Below, in pieces: positions 9,001-18,234 of a DNA stretch of 64,000 nucleotides. Numbering within the stretch: position 1 is the first letter of the stretch; every line of letters begins with the position of its first letter. Source of the stretch: Caulobacteraceae bacterium (lineage in GTDB: Bacteria; Pseudomonadota; Alphaproteobacteria; Caulobacterales; Aquidulcibacteraceae). Where the stretch lies: positions 29,804-93,803 of the forward strand of contig WRPF01000006.1 in NCBI GenBank assembly GCA_009773335.1. The letters run 5' to 3'. The position numbers and the translations under genes are program-made. The notes under the pieces are model-generated. The model saw nothing but the letters and a program-made list of their open reading frames with translations, was not told where the DNA came from and did not search any database.

Positions 9001-9878
9001 GCCGCCGTTACACGGTCCTCGATGTGTTTACGCAGACGCCGCTGGCCGGAAATCCGCTGGCGGTGGTGAGCGACGCCGAAGGCCTCGACAACGCGCGCAT
9101 GCAAGCGATCGCCAAGGAGTTCAATCTCTCCGAGACGGTGTTCATCCTGCCGCCGGACGACCCGCACCGGCGCGCGAAGCTGCGCATCTTCACGCCCGGC
9201 TCCGAACTGCCGTTCGCGGGCCATCCAACGGTCGGGACGGCGGTGCTGCTCTCGCTCATGCATGGCGACGAGGGCGCTGCGGCGTTCGGCCTTGAGGAAC
9301 AGGTCGGCGTCGTCTCCTGTGTCACGGAGCGGCGCGGCGAACGGTCGGGCTATGCGCGTTTCCGCGTGCCGAAACTGCCGGCGATCGTGGGGCGGGGGCT
9401 TAGCGCCGCGGCCGCCGCCGACGCCCTCGGGCTCGGGGTCGCCGACATCGGCTTCGGTCATCACACGCCTTCAAAGCGCGCGGTCGGCGGGCAGTTCGAT
9501 CTGGTGCCGCTCGCCTCGCTCGATGCGCTGAAACGGGCGTGGCCGACAGCATCCTTCGCAAGCCACGTCACGGGCGATCACCCGGCGGTGTTTCTCTATG
9601 CGCCCTCGCCCGGGGGCCTGCGCGCGCGCATGTACGGCCCCGGCCTCGGCATCGTGGAGGATCCGGCGACGGGATCGGCGGTCGCCTGCCTCGCAGGCGC
9701 CTTGGCCGACCACGAGGGCCTCGCCGACGGAACGCATGATTTCGTCATCGACCAGGGCGTCGAGATGGGCCGCGCGAGCCGCATCGAACTCCAGATCGTC
9801 ATGGAAGGTGGGACGCTTGTCGCTGCGGAAATCGGCGGCGCGGCGGTAGTCGTCGCCGAGGGCGTCCTGCACGACTGA
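8997..9878 (+). CDS. PhzF-family isomerase/epimerase
   Basis: A 293-aa protein of the PhzF/DAP-epimerase-like fold. The first lobe carries YTVLDVFTQTPLAGNPLAVV and the family-typical FNLSETVFILPP with its acidic residue. It continues with ELPFAGHPTVGTA, and the second lobe has GIVEDPATGSAVACLAG. These are hallmark motifs. Known members isomerise or epimerise small substrates by a proton shift (PhzF in phenazine synthesis), but most genomic copies have unknown substrates, and no phenazine gene is present here. It begins with GTG overlapping the preceding TGA. Confidence 0.9.
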   Translation: MSRRYTVLDVFTQTPLAGNPLAVVSDAEGLDNARMQAIAKEFNLSETVFILPPDDPHRRAKLRIFTPGSELPFAGHPTVGTAVLLSLMHGDEGAAAFGLEEQVGVVSCVTERRGERSGYARFRVPKLPAIVGRGLSAAAAADALGLGVADIGFGHHTPSKRAVGGQFDLVPLASLDALKRAWPTASFASHVTGDHPAVFLYAPSPGGLRARMYGPGLGIVEDPATGSAVACLAGALADHEGLADGTHDFVIDQGVEMGRASRIELQIVMEGGTLVAAEIGGAAVVVAEGVLHD

Positions 9879-9958
9879 GGGTGCAGGGTCTTTCCCTGCC
9901 GCGCGCGCCATGCTGAAAACGCTTCAGCGGCCCGATCACGAGGCCGGGAGGAAATCGC

Positions 9959-11701
9959 ATGACGTCCGACGGGCATCTCCCGCCGAATTTTCCCGCCATG
10001 TCCGTGGCGCAGGCTCACGCCCTGATCACCCAGCCGGGCACGATGTTCGAGGTCGGCGAGATCGACATCTGCGGCGTGCGCACAAAGATCTGGAAGAACG
10101 CGCCGCCGACGCTCGCGGACGTCTTCGCGCTCGGCGCGCCCCACGCGGCGAAAACCTACATCGTCCACGAAGGCGAGCGCGTGACGTTCGATGCGCACCG
10201 GCGTGCTGTGGCCGCGTTCGCGGAGCGCCTGCGCGCCGAAGGCGTCGTGAAGGGCGATCGCGTGGCGATCATCATGCGCAACCTGCCGGAATGGTCGGTG
10301 GCGTTCTGGGCGGCCGCGCTCACGGGCGCCATAGTCACGCCGCTCAACGCATGGTGGACAGGGCCTGAACTCGAATACGGGCTGACGGACTCCGGCGCCA
10401 AGATCGCGATCCTTGATCACGAACGCTGGGAGCGCATGCGCGAACATGTCGACGCGTGCCCGGCGCTCAAGCGCTGCTTCGTGTCGCGCGCGGGCGAGGA
10501 GATCGCCGATCCGCGCGTAACGAGCCTCGAAGGCGTGATCGGCGCCCCCGACGCATGGGCGAACCTGCCGGACGCGCAGCCCGAGATCGCGCCGCTCGCG
10601 CCCGATGACGACGCCACGATCTTCTACACCTCGGGCACCACGGGCAAACCCAAGGGCGCGATCATCACCCACCGCAACATCATCTCCAACTTCTTCAATG
10701 GCGCGAGCGCAGGCGCGCGCGCCTTCCTGCGTCGCGGCGAACAACCGCCGGCGCCCGATCCGGACGCGCCGCAGCGCTGCGTGCTGCTGAGCGTGCCGTT
10801 CTTCCACGCCACGGGTTGCTTTGCGGTGATGATCCCGGCGATGTACGCCGGTCTGAAAATCGTGCTGCAACGCAAGTGGGACGCCGAAGCCGCACTCGGC
10901 CTCATCGAACGCGAGAAGGTCAACCAGATCGGCGGCGTGCCGACGATCGCCTGGCAGGTCATCGAGCATCCGCGCGCGGGCGAATTCGATCTTTCTTCGA
11001 TCGAAAGCGTCTCCTATGGCGGCGCACCGTCGGCGCCGGAACTCGTCAAGCGCATCAAGGAGCGCTTTCCGAATGCGCAGCCGGGACAGGGCTGGGGCAT
11101 GACGGAAACGTCGGCGACCGCGACGACCAATTCCGCGGAAGACTACATCCTGCGCCCGTCGAGCTGCGGCGTGCCGAGCGCGACCGGCGAGGTCCGCATC
11201 GTCGGCGACGGCGGCAAGGATCTGCCGGTCGGCGAGGTCGGAGAGCTCTGGTACAAGGGGCCGATTGTCGTGCGCGGCTATTGGCAGAAGCCCGAGGCCA
11301 CCGCCGAGACCTTCGTCGACGGCTGGGTGAAGACCGGCGATCTTGCGCGCGTGGATGAGGAAGGCTTCGTCTTCATCGTCGACCGCGCCAAGGACATGCT
11401 CATCCGTGGCGGCGAGAACATCTACTGCGTGGAAGTGGAGAATGCGCTCTACGATCACCCGGCGGTGATGGACGCGGCCGTTGTCGGCATCGAACACATG
11501 ACGCTCGGCGAGGAGCCGGGCGCGGTCGTCCACCTGAAGCCGGGCGCGGAAGCGAGCGAGGCGGAACTGCGCCACCACGTTGCGCAGAAGATCGCCGCCT
11601 TCAAGGTGCCGGTGAAGATCGTGTTCTGGCCGGAAACGCTGCCGCGCAACGCCAACGGCAAGATCATCAAGCGCGACCTCAAGGGCGTGTTCGCAAAGTG
11701 A
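9959..11701 (+). CDS. Acyl-CoA ligase, AMP-binding (ANL superfamily)
   Basis: A 580-aa ANL-superfamily ligase that adenylates a carboxylic acid and transfers it to CoA. Motifs: P-loop-like YTSGTTGKPKGA (about residues 222-233), GWGMTETSA, the adenylate-binding region ending in WVKTGDLARVDEEGF, hinge IVDRAKDMLIRGGENI, and the C-terminal catalytic Lys in PRNANGKIIKRDL. It has a good GGGAGGAA Shine-Dalgarno 6 nt before ATG. It starts a tight unit with an MliC-like lipoprotein and an enoyl-CoA hydratase, suggesting degradation of a fatty or aromatic acid. Chain-length preference is not readable. Confidence 0.92.
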   Translation: MTSDGHLPPNFPAMSVAQAHALITQPGTMFEVGEIDICGVRTKIWKNAPPTLADVFALGAPHAAKTYIVHEGERVTFDAHRRAVAAFAERLRAEGVVKGDRVAIIMRNLPEWSVAFWAAALTGAIVTPLNAWWTGPELEYGLTDSGAKIAILDHERWERMREHVDACPALKRCFVSRAGEEIADPRVTSLEGVIGAPDAWANLPDAQPEIAPLAPDDDATIFYTSGTTGKPKGAIITHRNIISNFFNGASAGARAFLRRGEQPPAPDPDAPQRCVLLSVPFFHATGCFAVMIPAMYAGLKIVLQRKWDAEAALGLIEREKVNQIGGVPTIAWQVIEHPRAGEFDLSSIESVSYGGAPSAPELVKRIKERFPNAQPGQGWGMTETSATATTNSAEDYILRPSSCGVPSATGEVRIVGDGGKDLPVGEVGELWYKGPIVVRGYWQKPEATAETFVDGWVKTGDLARVDEEGFVFIVDRAKDMLIRGGENIYCVEVENALYDHPAVMDAAVVGIEHMTLGEEPGAVVHLKPGAEASEAELRHHVAQKIAAFKVPVKIVFWPETLPRNANGKIIKRDLKGVFAK

Positions 11702-11712
11702 AAGGCGCTTCC

Positions 11713-12060
11713 ATGATTCGCACCATTCTCGCCGTCGGTCTGATCGCGCTTGCCGCCTCGTGCTCGCCCAAGCCCGCTGAGAAGGCGGAAGCGACCGCGC
11801 CGGCGCCCGGTGAGGCCGGCGATGTCTCCAACTGGACCTGCGAGAACGGCGACAGCTTCCGCATGACGCTGATCGATGACCGCGCCGACTTCCTGTTCAA
11901 GGACGGCATCACGGCGACGATGGCGCCGGCGATGGCGGCCTCTGGCAATCTCTTCAAGGCTGCGAACGGGACCGACATCTTCCACACCAAGGGCAATGAA
12001 GGCTTCCTGCAGTTCGGCGGCAAGGAAACCAACTGCACCACGCCGGATATCGGGGAATGA
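11713..12060 (+). CDS. Lipoprotein with MliC-like (C-type lysozyme inhibitor) domain
   Basis: A 115-aa lipoprotein: MIRTILAVGLIALAASCSPKP with lipobox AASC, then a single small beta domain of the MliC/PliC type. It has WTCENGDSFRM at the start, the AASGNLFK signature segment, and HTKGNEGFLQFGGKETNC closing a Cys pair. MliC proteins inhibit host lysozymes from the envelope; inhibition here is inferred from pattern only. It sits between an acyl-CoA ligase (stop 11701) and an enoyl-CoA hydratase whose ATG overlaps its TGA, an unexpected place for such a protein. The GTG at 11698 would add five residues before the signal peptide and is not favoured. Confidence 0.7.
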   Translation: MIRTILAVGLIALAASCSPKPAEKAEATAPAPGEAGDVSNWTCENGDSFRMTLIDDRADFLFKDGITATMAPAMAASGNLFKAANGTDIFHTKGNEGFLQFGGKETNCTTPDIGE

Positions 12061-12845
12061 ACATGCTGGTCGCTGTCGACAAACGCGCCAACGGCGTCGC
12101 CCTCGTCACGCTCAATCGCCCCGAGGCGATGAATGCGCTCTCCAAGGCCATGCGTCAGGAAATCGCCGCGACGTTCGCGGCGCTCAACAACGACCCTGAC
12201 GTGCGCGCCATCGTGCTCACCGGCGCCGGCAAGGCCTTCACCGCCGGGCTCGATCTCAAGGAACTCGGCGCGGATGCTTCCGCAATGGGCGCCGCGAACG
12301 CCTCGGACGCCGAACGCAATCCCGTCGTCGCCATCGAGAAGTGCGCCAAGCCCGTCATCGGCGCGATCAATGGCGCGGCGATTACCGGCGGCTTCGAGGT
12401 GGCGCTCGCGTGCGACATCCTCATCGCCTCGACGAACGCGAAGTTCGCCGACACGCACGCGCGCGTCGGCATCATGCCGGGCTGGGGTCTGTCGCAGAAG
12501 CTCTCACGCATGCTCGGCATTTCGCGGGCGAAGGAGCTGTCGCTCAGCGGCAACTTCCTCGACGCCGAGACCGCCGAGGCGTGGGGGCTCGTGAACCGCG
12601 TGGTGGCGCCGGAACTTCTCGTCGAAGTCGCGCTCAAGCTCGCCGGCGACATCGCCACCGCCGCGCCGGAAAAGGTGCAGTTCTACAAGCGCCTCATCGA
12701 CGACGGCTTCGCGATCCCGTTCGGCGACGCGCTTCAGCTTGAGCGCGCCCGCTCCAGCGCCGAGAATGCGAAGGTCACGCCCGACGTCGTAGCGAAGAAC
12801 CGCGAAGGCGTGATGGCGCGCGGACGCGAGCAGAAAAAAGAATGA
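12057..12845 (+). CDS. Enoyl-CoA hydratase/isomerase family protein
   Basis: A 262-aa crotonase-fold protein. It shows VALVTLNRPEAMNALSKAM at the N-terminus, the oxyanion-hole segments AFTAGLDLKEL (about 62-72) and INGAAITGGFEVALACDI (about 103-120), and the ADTHARVGIMPGWG region (about residues 130-143) where the catalytic acid of hydratases sits. Here the equivalent of the usual Glu is not obvious, so it may be an isomerase or another crotonase rather than a true hydratase. The ATGA overlap with the lipoprotein gene shows co-translation with the acyl-CoA ligase unit; joint acyl-CoA breakdown is inferred. Confidence 0.88.
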   Translation: MNMLVAVDKRANGVALVTLNRPEAMNALSKAMRQEIAATFAALNNDPDVRAIVLTGAGKAFTAGLDLKELGADASAMGAANASDAERNPVVAIEKCAKPVIGAINGAAITGGFEVALACDILIASTNAKFADTHARVGIMPGWGLSQKLSRMLGISRAKELSLSGNFLDAETAEAWGLVNRVVAPELLVEVALKLAGDIATAAPEKVQFYKRLIDDGFAIPFGDALQLERARSSAENAKVTPDVVAKNREGVMARGREQKKE

Positions 12846-12854
12846 AGTGTCGTC

Positions 12855-12990
12855 ACCGTGCTTCCCCGTGAGGGGAAGCTGTCGCGCCGGAGGCGTGACT
12901 GAAGGGGCGGTAAGCTCGCTTTCGACAGGCCGCCGCCGCCCCATCCGTCTCGCTTCGCGAGCCACCTTCCCCTCGCGGGGAAGGACGGAA
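12855..12990. repeat. Long-hairpin intergenic repeat
   Basis: A block whose two ends are mutually complementary: it begins with GTGCTTCCCCGTGAGGGGAAG and ends with CCTTCCCCTCGCGGGGAAGG, each end also forming its own short hairpin, with GGGGCGG and CCGCCCC further in. It resembles dispersed non-coding repeats common between alphaproteobacterial genes, and shares its layout with 31503-31697. It lies between convergent genes and may help end transcription. Confidence 0.65.
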
Positions 12991-13004
12991 ATTGGCTGCA
13001 TCGT

Positions 13005-13859
13005 TCAGGCCGCTCGGTAGAACGGCCTGTCGCCGGCGATCGTCACGCGCTCCATGATGCGCACCGCCGGGAAGTAGTCCGACGCCGCGTAGTGCTGGCA
13101 GGCGCGGTTGTCCCAGAAGGCCAGCGACCCCGGCGCCCAGCGGAAGCGGCACTGGTATTCGGGGATCGCCGCCTGCGCGTAGAGATGGGCGAGCAGATCG
13201 TCGCTTTCCTTCCGCGACAGGCCCTTGATGTGACTCGTGAAGCCGGTGTTGACGAAGATCAGCGGCCGGCCGGTCTCGGGGTGCGTGCGCACCACGGGAT
13301 GTTCCATCGGCGGAAACTTCGCGTGCAGGTCTTCCGCGCTCTTCTTCAGTCGCCCAGCGAACACGCGTGCGATGTCGTGGACGGCGGTGAGGCCGGTCAC
13401 GAAGCGCTTCATCTCCGGGCTCAGGTTCTCGAACGCCGCGTACATGTCGCTGAACAGCGTGTCGCCGCCTACGTCCGGGAGCTCGATAGCGCGCAGGATG
13501 GACCCGAGTGAAGGCGTCTCGCGCCACGTGACATCGGAGTGCCAGTTGTTCTCCACGCCGCGACTGTTTGGTCCGTGCGCAATGCGCAGGACTTCGCGGT
13601 CCTCCTGATCGGCGGGCGTGGCGGGGTGGATTTCCAGTTCACCGAAGCGACGCGCGAAATCGATGTGCTGGCGGCGCGTGATGGTCTGGTCGCGGAAGAA
13701 CACGACCTTGAACTCGAGCAGCGCGCGTCGCACCTCGCCGATCTGCGCCTCGCTCAGCGGCCCGCCGAGATCGACGCCGACGAGTTCGGCGCCGATCGTC
13801 GGCGAGAGCGGGTGTGGCTCGAACGCGGTGTAGCCTCCGGTCTTTACAGCGATGTTCAC
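13005..13859 (-). CDS. TauD/TfdA-family alpha-ketoglutarate-dependent dioxygenase
   Basis: A 284-aa Fe(II)/2-oxoglutarate dioxygenase of the TauD/TfdA family, cytoplasmic. The facial triad is visible: NWHSDVTW (HxD) and the distal His in WDNRACQHYAASDY, with the 2OG-binding Arg in AVRIMERVTIAG. The substrate could be taurine, another sulfonate, or an aryloxyalkanoate; the sequence alone does not decide. The GTG start at 13859 is chosen because CCGGAGAACGTC-GTG gives GGAG 6 nt away and leaves a 14-bp gap from the amidase stop; the track start at 13907 would overlap the amidase. It probably forms a two-gene operon with that amidase. Confidence 0.88.
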   Translation of the reverse strand: MNIAVKTGGYTAFEPHPLSPTIGAELVGVDLGGPLSEAQIGEVRRALLEFKVVFFRDQTITRRQHIDFARRFGELEIHPATPADQEDREVLRIAHGPNSRGVENNWHSDVTWRETPSLGSILRAIELPDVGGDTLFSDMYAAFENLSPEMKRFVTGLTAVHDIARVFAGRLKKSAEDLHAKFPPMEHPVVRTHPETGRPLIFVNTGFTSHIKGLSRKESDDLLAHLYAQAAIPEYQCRFRWAPGSLAFWDNRACQHYAASDYFPAVRIMERVTIAGDRPFYRAA

Positions 13860-13873
13860 GACGTTCTCCGGGC

Positions 13874-15370
13874 CTACGCGTGCACGCCCGGCTTGCGGCC
13901 GCTCCACGGCAGGGCCTGTTCGAGCTGGTAGGCGAGTTCGATGAGCGTCTGCTCGTCGCCGCCTTTGGCCGCGAAGTGCGCGCCGAGGGGCAGGCCCGTC
14001 GACGACATGCCGAGCGGGAGGGAGATGGCCGGCGCGCCGACCGCGTTGATGAGCGGCGTGTAGGCCACATAGTCCTGGATGGTCAGGAACTTCTCGAACG
14101 GCAGCGTCGGCGCGTATTCGCCGATGAGCGCCGGGGGCTTGGCCAGCACAGGCGTCAGCAGCACGTCGATGCCGGGGAACATGCCTTCGTACTTGCGCTG
14201 CGTGCGTTGCAGCGTCGCGACAGCGCGCGCCATGCCGGCGGGGCCCGCCTTTTCCGCGAGATCGGCAAGACCCAGCGACAACGGCTCAAGCAACTCTTCG
14301 AGGGCGACACCTGGCGCTTTGGCCTTCACCTGCTCGCGGATGTCCAGCGCCATGCCCGCCCAGTAGAGCGTGAACGCATCGGAGAACGCAGCGCCGTCGA
14401 TCGGCGCCTTGAATTCGCGCACGTCGTGCCCGAGCTGCTTCAGGGTCGCGGCGACTTTTGCGATCTCGCCGGCTACTTCCGTGTCCGGATCCTTGCCGAG
14501 GAAGGTCTTGATCTGCACGCCGATCCTGAGTTTGCGCGCCGACGCGCCGGCGATCATCCCGACCGGCTCGAACACCTTGTCGTCGCCGGTGCGTTGCGTG
14601 CTGTAGAGCCACGCGACGGTATCGCGCACGGAGTGGGAGACGCAGCCGTTCACCGAAATCGGCACCGGGCCCTGATCGCGCTCGTCGGTGATGTGGCGAC
14701 CACGGGAGGGTTTCAGTCCCACAAGGCCGCAGCAGGACGCGGGAATGCGGATCGATCCGCCGCCGTCGCTCGCGTGCGCGATCGGCACAACGCCCGCCGC
14801 GACCGCCGCCGCCGAACCGCCGGACGAGCCGCCGGAGGAGTGCTTGGTGTTCCACGGGTTGAGCGTCGCGCCGGTGAGCAGCGGCTCGGTCGTCGCGGTG
14901 AAGCCGAACTCCGGCGTGGTCGACTTGCCGATAGGCACGACGCCGGAGGCCATGATGGAATTGGTGTAGGGCGTCTGCGCCGTGGCGGGCGGCGCGCCCG
15001 CGAAGGCGCGTGAGCCGAACTTCGTCGGGAAGCCGGTGACGTCGTTCAGGTCCTTGATGAGCGTCGGCACGCCCGCGAACATACCGGTCTGCGGTTTGGC
15101 GGCCGCCTCGCGCGCGTGCGCGAACATGTCGGTGACCATGAAGTTGAGCTGCGGCTGGATCTTCTCCGCGCGCGCGATGGCGGATTCGACCGCCTCCAGC
15201 GGGGTGAACTCCTTGTTGCGGATCTTCTCGGCGACGCCGACCGCATCGAGATTGCCGAGCACGTCCCCGCGCGGCGCGGGCTTCTCCGGCGCGCAGGCGG
15301 CAAGCGCAGCGGTCATGCCGACGGCTGCGGCGCCTTCCATCAGGCGGCGCCGGGAAATGTCCATGCTCAT
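13874..15370 (-). CDS. Exported amidase-signature hydrolase (Tat/lipoprotein-type signal)
   Basis: A 498-aa amidase-signature enzyme. The N-terminus [18 protein letters not shown] has an SRRRLM twin-arginine-like motif followed by AALAACAPE, a lipobox, so it is probably exported and possibly lipid-anchored. The Ser-cisSer-Lys triad is visible: Lys in TLIKDLND, the Gly/Ser-rich signature [17 protein letters not shown], and Ser in [19 protein letters not shown]. It hydrolyses an amide bond in an unknown substrate. The start at 15370 is favoured by AGGA 7 nt upstream. The dioxygenase gene follows 14 bp downstream. Confidence 0.9.
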   Translation of the reverse strand: MSMDISRRRLMEGAAAVGMTAALAACAPEKPAPRGDVLGNLDAVGVAEKIRNKEFTPLEAVESAIARAEKIQPQLNFMVTDMFAHAREAAAKPQTGMFAGVPTLIKDLNDVTGFPTKFGSRAFAGAPPATAQTPYTNSIMASGVVPIGKSTTPEFGFTATTEPLLTGATLNPWNTKHSSGGSSGGSAAAVAAGVVPIAHASDGGGSIRIPASCCGLVGLKPSRGRHITDERDQGPVPISVNGCVSHSVRDTVAWLYSTQRTGDDKVFEPVGMIAGASARKLRIGVQIKTFLGKDPDTEVAGEIAKVAATLKQLGHDVREFKAPIDGAAFSDAFTLYWAGMALDIREQVKAKAPGVALEELLEPLSLGLADLAEKAGPAGMARAVATLQRTQRKYEGMFPGIDVLLTPVLAKPPALIGEYAPTLPFEKFLTIQDYVAYTPLINAVGAPAISLPLGMSSTGLPLGAHFAAKGGDEQTLIELAYQLEQALPWSGRKPGVHA

Positions 15371-15452
15371 CTCTTCATCCTCCCCGGCCCATATGCTTGG
15401 GCTCAGGCGCACAGCCTTGCGCTCCTGCCGCCGCCGCGCAAGAGGAATGCGG

Positions 15453-16178
15453 ATGGGCCGGATGCGAGCGGATCAATTGCTGGTGGCCAGGGGCCTCGCC
15501 GAGAGCCGCGCGCGGGCGCAGGCCGCCATCGAGGCGGGTGGGGTGACCGCGAACGGGTCTCCGGTCCTGAAAGCCTCCCAGGCGATCGAGGAGGATGCCG
15601 TCCTCACCTGCGAGGCGCCGCACCCCTGGGTCTCGCGCGCAGGGGTGAAGCTCGATGCGGCGCTGACGGTGTTCGGCGTCTCGGTCGAGGGCTGCGACTG
15701 CCTCGATGTGGGCGCCTCGACGGGCGGGTTCACGCAGGTGCTGCTGGTGCGCGGCGCGGCGCGGGTGGCGGCTGTGGACGTGGGGCGCGAGCAGCTGCAC
15801 CGCACGCTGCGCGACGACGCGCGGGTGCGCGTCATGGAAGGCGTCGATGCACGCACGCTGACCGCCGAAACGCTAGGTTTCGCGCCGTCGCGTATCGTCT
15901 GCGACGCGAGTTTCATCGGGCTGGGCAAGGTGTTGCCCGCGCCGCTGTCTCTCGCAGCGCCTGAAGCGGTACTCATCGCGCTGGTGAAGCCGCAGTACGA
16001 GATCGGTCCCGGTCGCGGCGGCGCGCTGCTGAAGCACGAAGCCGCGCGGCTGGTGGCGGAGGAGACGGTCCGCGCGCTCGACGGCGTTGCGGGATTCAAG
16101 GTGCGCAGCCTGATCGACAGCGACATCCGCGGTGGCGACGGCGCGCCGGAGTTTGTGCTGTACGCCGTGCGCTCATGA
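15453..16178 (+). CDS. tlyA: TlyA-family rRNA 2'-O-methyltransferase
   Basis: A 241-aa protein: an N-terminal S4-type RNA-binding domain (ADQLLVARGLAESRARAQAAIEAGGV, about residues 5-65), then an FtsJ/RrmJ-like SAM methyltransferase with motif I DVGASTGGFTQVLL and KPQYEIGPGRGG near the C-terminus. Characterised TlyA proteins methylate ribose of cytidines in 16S and/or 23S rRNA; the older hemolysin name reflects a separate observation. The ORF track extends far upstream to 14982 across the antisense amidase gene, which is rejected. ATG 15453 has AGAGGA 6 nt upstream; ATG 15462 is an alternative. Confidence 0.9.
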   Translation: MGRMRADQLLVARGLAESRARAQAAIEAGGVTANGSPVLKASQAIEEDAVLTCEAPHPWVSRAGVKLDAALTVFGVSVEGCDCLDVGASTGGFTQVLLVRGAARVAAVDVGREQLHRTLRDDARVRVMEGVDARTLTAETLGFAPSRIVCDASFIGLGKVLPAPLSLAAPEAVLIALVKPQYEIGPGRGGALLKHEAARLVAEETVRALDGVAGFKVRSLIDSDIRGGDGAPEFVLYAVRS

Positions 16179-16181
16179 AAA

Positions 16182-16207
16182 CGGGCCCCAGCTTTCGCCG
16201 GGGCCCG
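16182..16207. terminator. Hairpin between convergent tlyA and the glycine-zipper gene
   Basis: CGGGCCCC (16182-16189), a 10-nt loop, then GGGGCCCG (16200-16207): a perfect 8-bp GC stem 4 nt after the tlyA stop, with AAAA just before it (a T-run for the opposite strand). This suits a bidirectional terminator. Confidence 0.7.
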
Positions 16208-16241
16208 ATAAGTCATTCCGGGGAGGGGTAGGTCATCGCAG

Positions 16242-16841
16242 TTATTGCGGGCGCCAGACGCCGTCGCGGCCACGGCACATGTAGACGCTCTCGCGGATCT
16301 CACGGCCTTCCGGGTCGCGCGTCGTCACCGAGCCCCAGCGGCACGAGTCGGCGGACTGGTAGCCGCCGCCCGAGGTCTGGTAGCCGCGTCCGCTGTCCGG
16401 GCCGCCGGCCAGCGGGTAGTCGCCGCGGCGGGGCTCGTAAGCGGGTTCGTAGGCGGGGGCTGCGCCGTAGGATTGCGGGTAGGGCTGGCCGTAGGCCTGC
16501 TGCTGCTGGCGCTGGGCGGCCGGAGAGCACCGGCCGGTGCTGCGGCCGATCATGGCGCCGGTGGCCGCACCGGCGACGCCGCCAAGGGCCGAACCCTCGG
16601 TCTGGGCGTTCCGGGCCGCCAGGTTGTTGCCCAGCACCGCACCGACCGCAGCCCCGATGGCGCCGCCGATCATCATGCGGTTCTGGCGCACCTGTGCGCA
16701 GTAGGCGTCCGGGTGTACGTTGTTCTGCCCGCCATTATAGACCGGGCCGGAATTGGGGTAGGACTGCGCAGAAGCGGGGACGGCCGTCGCGGCCAGAGCC
16801 GCCGACATCGCCGAAAGAGCGACAAGAGCTCGAACGCGCAT
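16242..16841 (-). CDS. Exported glycine-zipper (2TM) protein
   Basis: A 199-aa protein: signal peptide MRVRALVALSAMSAALAATAVPASA, then a glycine-zipper segment MMIGGAIGAAVGAVLGNN...GSALGGVAGAATGAMIG (about residues 55-102) capable of inserting in a membrane as paired helices. A long Gln/Tyr/Pro/Gly-rich low-complexity linker follows, and the C-terminal motif SCRWGSVTTRDPEGREIRESVYMCRG contains a likely disulfide. Related 2TM-glycine-zipper proteins sit in the outer membrane or envelope; the exact role is unknown. It is divergent from the RNA methyltransferase operon. Confidence 0.85.
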   Translation of the reverse strand: MRVRALVALSAMSAALAATAVPASAQSYPNSGPVYNGGQNNVHPDAYCAQVRQNRMMIGGAIGAAVGAVLGNNLAARNAQTEGSALGGVAGAATGAMIGRSTGRCSPAAQRQQQQAYGQPYPQSYGAAPAYEPAYEPRRGDYPLAGGPDSGRGYQTSGGGYQSADSCRWGSVTTRDPEGREIRESVYMCRGRDGVWRPQ

Positions 16842-16923
16842 GGTGAAATCTCCTCAGGGGCCCGCCGGAACCGTCTCCGCCAGCCTTCGAGCGACAAGAA
16901 AGCAAAGTCTGCCTGAACGCCGC

Positions 16924-18234
16924 ATGAAGCGCATCGACCGATCCGTCCGCACCCGCCCGGCCAGCCGGGGGGCAGTCCAGACCGTCGCCGCCGGCGGCGT
17001 CGAAGCCGTGCTCGACATCGTGGAGATGGGCGCGCGCGGCGATGCGCTGGCCGCCGGCGAGGACGGCCCCATCTACGTGCCCTACGCCCTGCCGGGCGAG
17101 CGCGTGCGCGCGAAGGTGACCGGCGGGCGCGGCCTGCCGCTGGTGATCGAGACGCCGAGCGCAGATCGCGTCGCCCCACCGTGCGCGCACTTCACCCGCT
17201 GCGGCGGTTGCCAGCTCCAGCACTGGGCGGACGAGCCGTACCTCGCCTGGAAGCGCGACGAGGTCGTGCGCGCGCTCGCGCGGCGCGGCCTCGATACCGA
17301 CGTTGATCCGATTGTCGTCGCGTGGGGCGAGGGACGTCGTCGCGCGGCGTTCCATGCGCAGCGCGTCGGACGCACCGTACGCTTCGGCTTCATCGAACGC
17401 GGCGGCGCGCGCATCGAACCGATCAATGCATGCCCTGTGCTTGCGCCTGCGCTGGCGGATGCGTTGCCGCGCCTGCGTGAACTGTCGGAAGCCTTCGCGC
17501 CGGCGCGCGGGGAAATCACCGTGCAGTGCCTCGCGACCGAAACCGGCCTCGACGTGGCGATCAAGGGCGCGGGTCGCCCCTCGGGTTTCGATCGCGGACG
17601 TCTGGAATCCGCAGCGCGCATCGCCGAACAGCTCGATCTCGCGCGGCTTGCATTCGATGGCGAGACGCTGGTGGCGCGGCGTGCGCCGATGGTGACGATC
17701 GGGCCCGCGCGGGTGTTTCCGCCACCGGGTGCGTTCCTGCAGGCGACGCTCGAAGGCGAGCGGGTGCTGGGCGATCTGGTGCGCGCGGCGCTGATCGGCT
17801 CGGAGCGCGTCGCCGATCTCTTCTCGGGGGTTGGCACGTTTGCGCTGCGCGTGTGCGACTTCGCGGAGACCCACGCGGTGGAAGGCGACGCTGAAATGCT
17901 TGCGGCGCTGAAGAAGGCCGCGGATGCGGTTGGCGGCCTGCGCGGCGTGTCCATCGAGAAGCGCGATCTGCTCCGCACGCCGCTCGCGGCGCTGGAGCTG
18001 AAGCGGTATGAGTCCGTCGTGTTCGATCCGCCCCGGTCCGGCGCGAAGCTGCAGGCTGAGCAGATCGGCGCATCGAGGGCGCGGCGCGTGGCGGCGGTGT
18101 CGTGCGACCCCGCCACCTTCGCGCGCGACGTGAAGGTGCTCGTGGACGCGGGGTTTGTGTTGAAGCGCGTGACGCCGGTGGACCAGTTCCGCTGGACGCC
18201 GCATGTGGAGGTCGTCGGGGTGCTGGAGCGATGA
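16924..18234 (+). CDS. 23S rRNA (uracil-5)-methyltransferase, RlmD/TrmA family
   Basis: A 436-aa RNA m5U methyltransferase. It has an N-terminal TRAM-like region ([27 protein letters not shown]), a 4Fe-4S cluster motif [13 protein letters not shown] (C-x5-C-x2-C) with the fourth Cys in NACPVL, a SAM-binding core [14 protein letters not shown], an [11 protein letters not shown] loop, and the catalytic Cys in [11 protein letters not shown]. The family transfers a methyl group to C5 of uridine; RlmD (23S U1939) or a related site is the best guess. The ORF-track start at 16840 overlaps the divergent gene's promoter, so ATG 16924 is used. Its TGA overlaps the next ATG. Confidence 0.88.
   Translation: MKRIDRSVRTRPASRGAVQTVAAGGVEAVLDIVEMGARGDALAAGEDGPIYVPYALPGERVRAKVTGGRGLPLVIETPSADRVAPPCAHFTRCGGCQLQHWADEPYLAWKRDEVVRALARRGLDTDVDPIVVAWGEGRRRAAFHAQRVGRTVRFGFIERGGARIEPINACPVLAPALADALPRLRELSEAFAPARGEITVQCLATETGLDVAIKGAGRPSGFDRGRLESAARIAEQLDLARLAFDGETLVARRAPMVTIGPARVFPPPGAFLQATLEGERVLGDLVRAALIGSERVADLFSGVGTFALRVCDFAETHAVEGDAEMLAALKKAADAVGGLRGVSIEKRDLLRTPLAALELKRYESVVFDPPRSGAKLQAEQIGASRARRVAAVSCDPATFARDVKVLVDAGFVLKRVTPVDQFRWTPHVEVVGVLER

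Noticed and set aside
9596-11578. 660-aa ORF opposite the acyl-CoA ligase
   Set aside because: Arg/His-rich shadow on the other strand of a clear ligase; no start context and no family.
14982-15452. TlyA extended upstream across the amidase gene
   Set aside because: Amidase is well supported on the opposite strand and TlyA has a good internal start with Shine-Dalgarno.
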